Origin: Acidobacteriota bacterium
GTDB lineage: Bacteria > Acidobacteriota > Vicinamibacteria > Vicinamibacterales > UBA8438
Direction of reading: 5' to 3'
Assembly: GCA_011523485.1 (NCBI GenBank)
Contig: WTGR01000315.1
Span: 1 to 5,751 of the forward strand
DNA: 5,751 bases
The notes under the pieces are model-generated. The model worked only from the letters and a program-made list of their open reading frames with translations, searched no databases and was not told the DNA's origin. Made by a program: the position numbers and the translations under genes. Position 1 is the first letter of the stretch; the number at the start of each line of letters is the position of its first letter. Positions 1-5,751 of this stretch are shown here, one piece after another.

Positions 1-95
1 TGCACGTCACGCTGCTCGACAAGCTGGGCGTACCGGTCGAGTCGCTCGGCCACGCCACCGGCAAGCTGCGGCTCGATCCGCTGGCCGCCCTCTAG
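1..95 (+). CDS. C-terminal end of a DUF1552-type protein (partial, 5' end outside window)
   Basis: The frame beginning at base 3 is open from the window edge and gives 30 residues before a TAG stop at 93-95. They read [20 protein letters not shown] and then a short leucine-rich tail. This 'TLLxKLGVPVExxGxxTG.L' ending resembles the C-terminus of DUF1552 proteins, which are secreted proteins of unknown function, common in Acidobacteriota and Planctomycetota and often encoded beside DUF1592/DUF1588 cytochrome-like proteins. The match is from memory of the family ending and covers a very short stretch, so the call is moderate. A candidate terminator lies 28 bases after the stop, which suggests this gene ends its own transcript and is not co-transcribed with the cobQ gene downstream. 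Confidence 0.65.
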   Translation, partial: HVTLLDKLGVPVESLGHATGKLRLDPLAAL

Positions 96-123
96 CGGGC
101 AGGTCCGTCCGACGCGACATCCA

Positions 124-156
124 GGGCCGGTGCTCCTCGGGGCGCCGGCCCTTCTT
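124..156 (+). terminator. Candidate Rho-independent terminator after the DUF1552-type gene
   Basis: A 10-bp stem is formed by GGGCCGGTGC (124-133) and GCGCCGGCCC (142-151), with one G-T wobble and an 8-base loop. The tail TTCTT follows at 152-156. The T-tract is short, but the stem is strong and sits 28 bases after the upstream stop codon. The hairpin ends 48 bases before the cobQ start, so it could also act as a leader attenuator for cobQ; nothing in the sequence decides between these. Confidence 0.55.
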
Positions 157-199
157 GCGTGCGGATGCCCCACTCGCTTACCGCCGGGAATCCCTCTCC

Positions 200-1751
200 A
201 TGACCGCGCGCGCCCTGATGATCCAGGGCACCGGCTCCAGCGTCGGCAAGTCCCTCCTCGTGGCGGGACTGTGCCGGCTCGCCCGCCGGCGCGGCATCCG
301 CGTCGCGCCGTTCAAGCCGCAGAACATGTCCAACAACGCGGCGGTCTGCGCCGACGGCGGCGAGATCGGGCGCGCGCAGGCCCTCCAGGCCCGTGCCGCC
401 GGACTGGAACCGCGGCGCGACTTCAACCCCGTGCTCCTGAAGCCGCAGACCGACCGCGGCGCGCAGCTCGTCGTGCAGGGACGCGTCATCGGCACCGTCG
501 ACGCGGGGGCGTACCAGGCCGTGCGCGCCAGGGTCCGCGCTTCCGTCCTCGAGAGCTTCCAGCGCCTGGCGGCCGACTGCGACCTCGTTCCTGGTGGAGG
601 GGGCCGGCAGCCCCGCGGAGGTGAACCTGCGGCCGAACGACATCGCCAACATGGGGTTCGCCCGCGCCGCCGGTGTCCCGGTCTGCCTGGTGGGCGACAT
701 CGACCGCGGCGGCGTGATCGCCTCCCTGGTCGGCACGCAGGCCGTGCTGGATCCGGAGGACGCCGGCCTGATCGTCGGGTTCGTGGTGAACAGGTTCCGG
801 GGCGATCCGGCGCTGTTCGCGGGCGGACTCGCGTTCATCGAGCGGCGCACCGGGTGGCGGTGCTTCGGCTTGGTCCACTGGCTGCGGGCAGCCGGGCGGC
901 TGCCCGCCGAGGACACCGCGTCGCTTTCGCGGGGCGGCCGGCCGGATGGTTCGGAGGAGGGGGCGGGCCACGAACCCCGGTGCCGCTCGTCCGGCGCCGA
1001 GCCCGGCGATTCTCGCGGAGGGTCCGCCGGCTCCCCGTGCATCGTCGCGCCGCTCCTCTCGCGCCTCGCGAACTTCGACGACGCGGACCCGCTGCGGCTC
1101 GATCCGGGCGTCGACTTCTCGTTCGTGCCGGCCGGCCGTCCCCTTCCGCGCGACGCGGACGTCGTGGTGCTGTTCGGCACGAAGTCGACGCTCCGCGAGC
1201 TGGCGTTCCTGCGCGCCCAGGGATGGGATCACGACATCCTCGCCCACGCCCGCGCCGGCGGCCGCGTGCTGGGCGTGTGCGGCGGGTATCAGATGCTGGG
1301 CCGGCGCGTGCTGGACCCGGCCGGCGTCGACGGTCCCCCGGGCGCCGCTGACGGACTCGGTCTGCTGGCGGTCGAGACGACGATGGACGGCGAGAAGACC
1401 GTCCGCCGGGCGCAGGGACGCTGTGCGCTCGGCGGCGAGCCGGTGTCCGGGTACGAGATCCACATGGGCCGCGTCGAGGGGCCGGATCTCGCCCGGCCGA
1501 TGCTGCATCTCGACACCGGCGCCGAGGGAGCGCGCGACGAGAGCGGTCGCGTGGAGGGAACCTGCCTGCACGGCCTGTTCGCCAACGACGCCTGGCGCCG
1601 GTCATGGCTCGCCCGCACGGGGAGCGGGACCGACACGTCCTGGAGCCACGATGTCACGATAGATTGCGCGCTGGACGAAATCGCGACCGATCTCTCCACG
1701 ATGCTCGACACCGAGGCGCTGTTCGCCGCGGCACGTACTCCAACCTGGTGA
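200..1751 (+). CDS. cobQ: Cobyric acid synthase CobQ/CbiP, reading frame split by one extra base near 587-590
   Basis: The glutamine-dependent enzyme amidates adenosylcobyrinic acid a,c-diamide at side chains b, d, e and g to give adenosylcobyric acid, in cytoplasmic cobalamin synthesis. The ATG at 200 is chosen because the homologous N-terminus starts there; GGGAA at 186-190 is a weak ribosome site. The nucleotide-binding loop GTGSSVGKS is at residues 10-18, followed by FKPQNMSNN and FNPVLLKPQ. The frame then needs a shift. GAC CTC GTT C CTG GTG GAG has one base too many for the family's [13 protein letters not shown], and after it the downstream frame (from 594) runs intact to the TGA at 1749-1751. 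The corrected protein is about 516 residues, normal for the family. The class I glutamine amidotransferase half has its nucleophile in [10 protein letters not shown] (Cys360), then YEIHMGR and the catalytic His457 in CLHGLF. The linker at about residues 240-279 is long and low-complexity. The gene is either a recent pseudogene or hit by an assembly error. Confidence 0.92.
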
Positions 1752-1767
1752 CGGCAGGCGACTGCTC

Positions 1768-2161
1768 TCACGGGTCGGCCGAGGATGCGCCGGGACGTGC
1801 AAGCAACTGCAGCAACGTGTCCATGCGCTGGTTCAGCATGTCCAAGGCCGCCCAGCTCCGCCCGCGTGGCGTCGATACGCTGATTGAGCTCTTCCCGCGT
1901 GGTGTCGATGCGCTGCCCCAGCTCTTCCCGCGTGGTGTCGATGCGCTGCCCCAGCTCTTCCCGCGTGGTGTCGATGCGCTGCCCCAACTCCGCCCGCGTG
2001 GTGTCGATGCGCTGCCCCAACTCCGCATGCGTGGTGTCGATGCGCTTCCCCAGCTCCGCATGCGCGGCATCGTTCCGCCTCTCGTAGCTCGCGTGGATGC
2101 GCCAGACACCGAGCAGCACGGCGGCGCCAGTCAACACGACCGACAGGATTTCCAGGTTCAT
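1768..2161 (-). CDS. Small membrane-anchored protein with 11-residue coiled-coil repeats; frame broken near its C-terminus
   Basis: No named family is recognised. The start ATG (2161-2159) is preceded at 7 bases by GGAGG. Residues 4-20 (EILSVVLTGAAVLLGVW) form one hydrophobic segment, a likely N-terminal membrane anchor. From about residue 27 the chain is seven 11-residue units of the type GQRIDTTREEL. An 11-residue period is a hendecad coiled-coil pattern, so a rod projecting from the membrane is likely. In the starting frame the protein would run on for 290 residues antisense to cobQ (to 1289), which is implausible. Dropping one base from the CCC run at 1851-1853 instead joins ATRAEL to AALDMLNQRMDTLLQLLARP, which continues the heptad-like pattern, and reaches a TGA at 1770-1768. 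That gives about 130 residues. The gene faces cobQ tail to tail, with 16 bases between stops. Function unknown; structural or signalling roles are only guesses. Confidence 0.7.
1853..2083. repeat. 33-bp tandem repeat, seven units, coding for hendecad coiled coil
   Basis: Seven consecutive 33-base units start at 1853, 1886, 1919, 1952, 1985, 2018 and 2051. Units 3 and 4 are identical and unit 2 differs from them only at its first base. Units 1, 5 and 6 differ at a few positions and unit 7 is the most diverged. The decline in similarity toward the membrane-proximal end suggests recent expansion in the middle by slippage or unequal recombination. Because 33 is divisible by three, all frames of the repeat tend to stay open, which creates misleading repetitive ORFs on both strands. 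Confidence 0.9.
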
Positions 2162-2168
2162 CGTCAGC

Positions 2169-2173
2169 CCTCC
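2169..2173 (-). promoter_or_regulatory. Shine-Dalgarno GGAGG of the coiled-coil gene
   Basis: Read on the minus strand, the sequence before the start codon is AGGTGGAGGGCTGACG then ATG. The GGAGG core lies 7 bases before the ATG. It fixes the start at 2161 and supports the hydrophobic N-terminus as genuine. Confidence 0.6.
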
Positions 2174-2275
2174 ACCTCACGCACGGCGCGGCGTCGGCAC
2201 GAACGAGGCCAGAGCGCGCCCGGTGCGCGGCATGGGGGTTTCCGGGAGCGGGGCGACGGAACCGCCGCTCATTCC

Positions 2276-2281
2276 ACTATA
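2276..2281 (-). promoter_or_regulatory. Candidate -10 box for the coiled-coil gene
   Basis: The minus strand reads TATAGT here, a good -10 hexamer in an otherwise very GC-rich stretch, 114 bases before the ATG at 2161. No convincing -35 element is seen 16-18 bases upstream, so this rests on the hexamer and its position alone. The rest of the 226-bp gap (2162-2387) shows only the 19-bp repeat listed separately. Confidence 0.3.
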
Positions 2282-2338
2282 GCGCAAGACCGTGGAGCGG
2301 TGGCAGCGTGGTGCCCGCGAGACTCCCGATGCGACCCC

Positions 2339-2386
2339 GCAGGGCCGCACCGCGGCCGCAGGGTCGCACCGCGGCCGCAAGGTCGC
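2339..2386. repeat. Short 19-bp hairpin-forming tandem repeat after the peptidase gene
   Basis: Two 19-base units (2339-2357 and 2358-2376) differ by a single C/T change, and a partial third unit begins at 2377 with GCAAGGTCGC. Each full unit can fold: GGCCGC (2343-2348) pairs with GCGGCC (2352-2357) around the loop ACC, and the second unit does the same with one wobble. The array lies directly after the stop codon of the minus-strand peptidase gene. No T-tract follows in that direction, so it is not a standard intrinsic terminator, though it could stall polymerase or stabilise the mRNA 3' end. Confidence 0.65.
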
Positions 2387-2387
2387 G

Positions 2388-5099
2388 CTACTGCAGCGTC
2401 GCGAGCTCCGCGGCCGTCACCGGCTCGGCGGGACCGTGGAAGATGGCGTTGAAGAGCAGCTTGAACGTCGCCCGGGTCTGGGTGCGGAAGGCGATCTGGC
2501 TGCCCATGGTGACGGCGGTGCCGCGGCCCACCTCGAAGGCGACGACGTTCGCCCGCTCGCGCAGGAACTCGTCGCCCAGCAGCCAGCCGCTCGCCACCAT
2601 GTCGTCGTCGTCGGGATAGCGCGAAACCACCTCGGCCGGGATGTCGAAGCTGGGCAGGAGCTGGTAGGCCTGATCGAAGCGGAAGAAGACCGGCCAGGTC
2701 TCGGGCATGCCGTAGCCGACCGGATGCCGCGGGTTGTACTCCTGCTTGAGCAGGGTGCCGGGCGAGAAGAAGAGCGACGTCGGATCGAGGACCCGGCGGC
2801 GCAGGGTCCGGGAGAGCTCCGCGGGGCTGCGGAAGGCGTCCCGCAACCGCCGTTCGGCCTCACCGAGCGTGATGCGGGTCGGGCGCCCGCCGTTGCCGTA
2901 GCGGGCGGGCACGCCGCGGGCCGGCAGCACCGGCTCGATCGGCAGGTCCAGCAGTCGCCGGGCGGCGGCGACGGCCGAGCCGAGGGCGATCAGCGTTCCG
3001 CCGTCCTCCTCCACCCACCGGCGCAGCTTGCGCCAGCCCGCTTGACCCACCCCGTACGCCCAGCGCCAGGACTCGTCGTGCCGGTCCGGGCTCAACCCCC
3101 GGATGATCCGCGTGCGGGTGGTGCCGGAGGGCAGCACGATGACGTCGTACCGGTCCGCGAGATCGCCTTCGAAGTCCAGGGACGAGATCACCGCGTGATC
3201 GAGCTCGTACTGCTCGAAGAGCCACATCATCCAGCCGCCCGGCATGTTGTTGGCGGCCCGCCAGAGTCCGACGCGCGTCGGCTCGCGCAGGCGATGGCCG
3301 CCCACGCGGGGTGCACGGTCGACCGCCGTCACGACGAGGCCGGTCTCTTCCGCCACCTGCTCGAGGATCCGCTCGGCCTCGTCCGTGGGTGGCACCAGCC
3401 ACGTGCCCGGAGCGTGCTCGCGACCGTTCGACTCGAACCCGCCGGCAGCCCGGTACACGGGAATCCCGGCCGCCTGCAGCCGCGCCGCGGCCAGAAAGCC
3501 GGCGTTCGAGGAGGGCGGGACCGCATAGCCCCAATCCGGCCGCTCGGGCAGCGCGGTCCGCCGCGGCTCGATGGTTTCCAGCAACGTCAGGTCGGCGTCG
3601 ACCGGCTCGTCGATCGGGTCGACGTCTACGCCCATCAGCATGCCGAGCGTATGCCCGGTGACGTCGTAGGGCGGGATCGGCGGTCCGCCCGGATACTGGC
3701 GCAGGTCGGGATAGACCTGCTTCTCGAGCATCGTCTTGGCGAAGGCGCCGTACGGCTGCGCGAGCCGGATGACCCAGGAGCCGGCCGGGTAGTCCTTGCC
3801 GCCGGCGGTGAAGGGCGCCTGTGCCCGGTGAATCTCGACCTCGCCGAAGTGCAGGATCTCCAGCAGCTCGTAGGCGGCGAACGGATCCCGTTGGACCGCC
3901 GGCACGACGAACGCGTAGGGCGCCTCGTCGCGGTCGACCCAGTCGCGGTGCACTCTGTGGAAGTTCTCCATCCAGCGCGTGCGGTACTTCGCCATGTTCT
4001 CGAGCGCGGCGAAGGTCGCAATCTCGCCGTACTCGACGATGTCGCGCAGGCGCCATACGGACGAGTCGTACGGCACGGGGAAGTTGGTCCGCACCTCCCG
4101 CGGGCCCAGCGGCCGGCCGGGGCCCCTCGAGTTGACGTAGGGATCGGCGAGGTTGGCGCTGGCGATCTCGGTCAGAATGCGCGGCTGGCCGTGATAGACC
4201 ATGTACTGGCGCGCCGGCGTCCACAGGTCGTACAGGTCATTGGAAACGATCCCCTTCTTGCCGGCGGCGACGAGCGCCGACGCCATCGCCCGGCCGATCT
4301 GCGCCTGCCCGTTCAGCAGGAGCGGATGGATGTTCGGGTCGTGGGGATCCTTGTACGGCGGAACGAACATCCGCGCGCCGCGGGGACCCATCTGGTGCAT
4401 GTCGTGCGTGATCTGCGGCTTGTACTCCCGGTGGATGTCGATGGCGAGCCGGGTCTCCTTCTGCGTGAACATGAACCAGTCGCGGTTGTCGTCGTGGCCG
4501 GTGTAGCGCTGGTAGAGGTCCGGATAGACTCGGTTGAGCCCGGTGTTCTCGGTGGCGTACCAATGGTCGGTGACGAGGATCTGGCCGTCCGGGTTCTGCG
4601 ACGGCACCAGCAGCACGACGGTGTTGTCGAGAATCTCGCGAATCTCCGGCGACTCCTCGGTCGCCAGCCGATGGGCGATGTTGATGACGGTCTGCCCGGT
4701 GCCGACCTCGGTCGAATGAATCATGGCGTACAGGAAATAGAACGGAACGCCCTCCCGCGCCAGCGCCCGCGCCCGGTCGTCCGACAGCCCCCGCGGGTCG
4801 GCCAGCCGGTGGTTGATCTCGATCAGCCGGTCGAGGCGATCGAGGTTCTCGCGTGAGCTGAACCTGGCCAGCACGTACGGATTGCCGTCGGTCGTCGTTC
4901 CGCGGTGCTCGTACTCCACCCGGTCCGTGCGATCCGCCAGAAGCTGCAGGTACTCGAGCACCTTCGGGTACCGGGCCATCTCGCCGTCGGCGCCGATCTC
5001 GAAACCGAAGTACCGCGCGGGCGTCGGGACGGCCTGTGCGCCGGCCGCGGCGGGGAGGACGAAGAGCAACGCGACGACCGCGAGCAGGCGGATTGGCAT
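2388..5099 (-). CDS. Exported M14-family zinc carboxypeptidase-like protein with a C-terminal amidotransferase-like region
   Basis: The predicted protein has 903 residues. Residues 1-23 are a signal peptide: Arg4, a hydrophobic core LLAVVALLFVLPAAA, and an AQA cleavage site before VPTP. The M14 catalytic part spans about 40-370. The zinc motif HSTE gives His128 and Glu131, and NPDG is at 169-172. A third ligand, probably His235 in THDMHQMG, lies 104 residues after Glu131. Glu311 in LTEIASAN lies 76 residues after His235, close to the His-to-catalytic-Glu distance in carboxypeptidase A. NR pairs at 189-190 and 205-206 could bind the substrate carboxylate. The fold from about 605 to 720 (ELDHAVISSLDFEGDLADRY, then DVIVLPSGTT and GGTLIALGSA) looks like a class I glutamine-amidotransferase-like domain with no obvious catalytic Cys. 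I chose the ATG at 5099 because it begins the signal peptide and has AGGA 9 bases upstream. An in-frame start at 5213 would bury the signal. The likely role is periplasmic or extracellular peptide hydrolysis; the substrate is unknown. Confidence 0.88.
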   Translation of the reverse strand: MPIRLLAVVALLFVLPAAAGAQAVPTPARYFGFEIGADGEMARYPKVLEYLQLLADRTDRVEYEHRGTTTDGNPYVLARFSSRENLDRLDRLIEINHRLADPRGLSDDRARALAREGVPFYFLYAMIHSTEVGTGQTVINIAHRLATEESPEIREILDNTVVLLVPSQNPDGQILVTDHWYATENTGLNRVYPDLYQRYTGHDDNRDWFMFTQKETRLAIDIHREYKPQITHDMHQMGPRGARMFVPPYKDPHDPNIHPLLLNGQAQIGRAMASALVAAGKKGIVSNDLYDLWTPARQYMVYHGQPRILTEIASANLADPYVNSRGPGRPLGPREVRTNFPVPYDSSVWRLRDIVEYGEIATFAALENMAKYRTRWMENFHRVHRDWVDRDEAPYAFVVPAVQRDPFAAYELLEILHFGEVEIHRAQAPFTAGGKDYPAGSWVIRLAQPYGAFAKTMLEKQVYPDLRQYPGGPPIPPYDVTGHTLGMLMGVDVDPIDEPVDADLTLLETIEPRRTALPERPDWGYAVPPSSNAGFLAAARLQAAGIPVYRAAGGFESNGREHAPGTWLVPPTDEAERILEQVAEETGLVVTAVDRAPRVGGHRLREPTRVGLWRAANNMPGGWMMWLFEQYELDHAVISSLDFEGDLADRYDVIVLPSGTTRTRIIRGLSPDRHDESWRWAYGVGQAGWRKLRRWVEEDGGTLIALGSAVAAARRLLDLPIEPVLPARGVPARYGNGGRPTRITLGEAERRLRDAFRSPAELSRTLRRRVLDPTSLFFSPGTLLKQEYNPRHPVGYGMPETWPVFFRFDQAYQLLPSFDIPAEVVSRYPDDDDMVASGWLLGDEFLRERANVVAFEVGRGTAVTMGSQIAFRTQTRATFKLLFNAIFHGPAEPVTAAELATLQ

Positions 5100-5144
5100 C
5101 TTGAGCTGTCCTGCTGTGGAATTCCGTCGGCGGATGAGCAAGGC

Positions 5145-5153
5145 AGGATACCA
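5145..5153 (-). promoter_or_regulatory. Candidate extended -10 promoter of the peptidase gene
   Basis: On the minus strand the sequence is TGGTATCCT, that is a TGn extension before a TATCCT hexamer, 45 bases before the chosen ATG at 5099. No good -35 is visible at the usual spacing, which an extended -10 can tolerate. It lies in the 158-bp divergent region between the peptidase and methyltransferase-like genes. The position is plausible, but the support is a single short motif. Confidence 0.3.
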
Positions 5154-5257
5154 TGCAGGAAGTCGGCTTTCGTCCGCCGGGCGGGCCGACTCGCGATGGC
5201 CGGCGCGAAGCAAGGACGGCGAGCAGTCCCTCTGCGGGCCGGCAGGAGACCGAGTCC

Positions 5258-5751
5258 ATGAATCGCAACCAGTGGCGGGCGGCGGGCGGCGCCGTCTTCA
5301 TCGGGTACGTCGTCGCCGGCTGGCTCGCCGCTCCGGCCCTCGCCCAGGACGAGCGAGCGGCACGGCACCGCGTGCCGGCCGAGTTCATGAGCTACCTCGG
5401 CGCCGACTGGCTCGAGCGGCCCGAGCGCGTCGATGAGGAGCAGCCCGAGCGGGTGCTGGACGCGATGGGCCTGCGGCCGGGCGACGTCGTCGCCGATGTC
5501 GGATGCGGCTCGGGCTATTACGCGCGGCGCATGGCGCGCCGGGTGCAACCGGGCGGCACGGTGTACTGCGAGGACATCCAGCCCGAGATGCTCGACATCA
5601 TGCGGCAGCGGGCGGCGGACGAGGGGGTGACCGGCATCGAGGCGGTTCTCGGCACGGCGACCGACCCGAGGCTGCCGGCCGGCGCCGTCGACTGGATCAT
5701 CATCGCCGACGTCTACCACGAGATGTCCGATCCCGAGCCGATGCTGGCCGG
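5258..5751 (+). CDS. Exported class I SAM-dependent methyltransferase-fold protein (partial, 3' end outside window)
   Basis: The frame is open from the ATG at 5258 to the window edge (164 full codons). AGGAG at 5244-5248, 9 bases upstream, supports this start. Residues 1-29 look like a signal peptide: Arg3 and Arg7, a hydrophobic stretch VFIGYVVAGWLAAPALA, then QDE. Next come HRVPAEFMSYLGADWLERPE and a Rossmann-type methyltransferase core. SAM motif I is VADVGCGSGYYARRMA (Asp80 and Gly82, 84, 86). The acidic end of strand 2 is in VYCEDIQPEML (residues 102-112), and the strand-4 motif IIADVYHEMSDPEPML is near the window end (about 148-163). Known family: class I methyltransferases use S-adenosylmethionine, a cytoplasmic cofactor, so the export signal is odd. 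Similar signal-bearing methyltransferase-like proteins are, as I recall, common in Acidobacteriota. The substrate cannot be named. It is divergent from the M14 peptidase gene. Confidence 0.85.
   Translation, partial: MNRNQWRAAGGAVFIGYVVAGWLAAPALAQDERAARHRVPAEFMSYLGADWLERPERVDEEQPERVLDAMGLRPGDVVADVGCGSGYYARRMARRVQPGGTVYCEDIQPEMLDIMRQRAADEGVTGIEAVLGTATDPRLPAGAVDWIIIADVYHEMSDPEPMLA

Noticed and set aside
96..199. Possible cobalamin riboswitch before cobQ
   Set aside because: The region has GCCCCACTCG and CCGGGAA, which loosely recall B12-box surroundings, but no true GCCACTG box is present and 104 bases, partly taken by a terminator hairpin, is too short for the full element.
155..199. Upstream TTG start at 155 for cobQ
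   Set aside because: It would add 15 residues not typical of CobQ and would begin in the tail of the candidate terminator; the ATG at 200 matches the family N-terminus.
1289..1767. Extended minus-strand frame continuing the coiled-coil protein across cobQ
   Set aside because: It lies antisense to conserved cobQ sequence, loses the repeat pattern and is Arg/Ser/Pro-rich; the alternative frame gives a coherent tail and a stop at 1768.
1752..1767. Shared bidirectional terminator between the convergent cobQ and coiled-coil genes
   Set aside because: The 16-base gap and its flanks show no strong stem followed by a T-tract in either direction.
1884..2087. Repetitive plus-strand peptides across the 33-bp repeat
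   Set aside because: The repeat unit is a multiple of three, so all frames remain open. Only the minus-strand frame has a ribosome site, a membrane segment and a plausible coiled-coil pattern.
2292..4856. Long plus-strand open frame of 854 codons opposite the peptidase
   Set aside because: It is antisense to a protein with a signal peptide and M14 catalytic motifs, its translation shows no recognisable domain and is low-complexity, and such mirror frames are expected in very GC-rich coding DNA.
5100..5213. Upstream in-frame start at 5213 for the peptidase
   Set aside because: It would place 38 mostly polar, Arg-rich residues before a clear signal peptide; the ATG at 5099 has AGGA at a suitable distance.

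Overview
The window is very GC-rich and tightly packed. Its gene content suggests an environmental Acidobacteriota, possibly a Vicinamibacteria-like lineage. That placement is an inference from three things: the tail of a DUF1552-type protein, a roughly 900-residue exported M14 metallopeptidase with an amidotransferase-like C-terminal part, and a methyltransferase-fold protein with a signal peptide. No rRNA or marker gene is present to confirm it. I see no tRNA, rRNA, CRISPR array, transposase or phage gene.

Layout, left to right. (1) The last 30 codons of a plus-strand DUF1552-type gene, followed by a good candidate intrinsic terminator. (2) A plus-strand cobyric acid synthase gene (cobQ/cbiP). 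Its protein is recognisable end to end, but one extra base near 587-590 splits the reading frame. (3) Tail to tail with it, 16 bases away, a small minus-strand gene for an N-terminally membrane-anchored protein built of 11-residue coiled-coil repeats, encoded by a 33-bp tandem DNA repeat. One extra base in a CCC run (1851-1853) appears to break this frame too, close to the natural C-terminus. (4) About 226 bp without a gene, holding a candidate -10 box and a 19-bp hairpin-forming tandem repeat. (5) A large minus-strand M14-family zinc carboxypeptidase-like protein with a signal peptide. (6) A 158-bp divergent intergenic region. (7) The first 164 codons of a plus-strand exported SAM-dependent methyltransferase-fold protein, cut by the window edge.

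The genes do not form one obvious pathway. CobQ belongs to adenosylcobalamin synthesis or salvage, but no other cob/cbi gene is visible. The peptidase and the methyltransferase-like protein share a divergent promoter region and both carry export signals, so they may be co-regulated envelope proteins; this is inferred from arrangement only. The points most worth a second look are the two single-base frame breaks, the hendecad repeat gene and the signal peptide on a methyltransferase fold. I found no convincing new multi-gene system.
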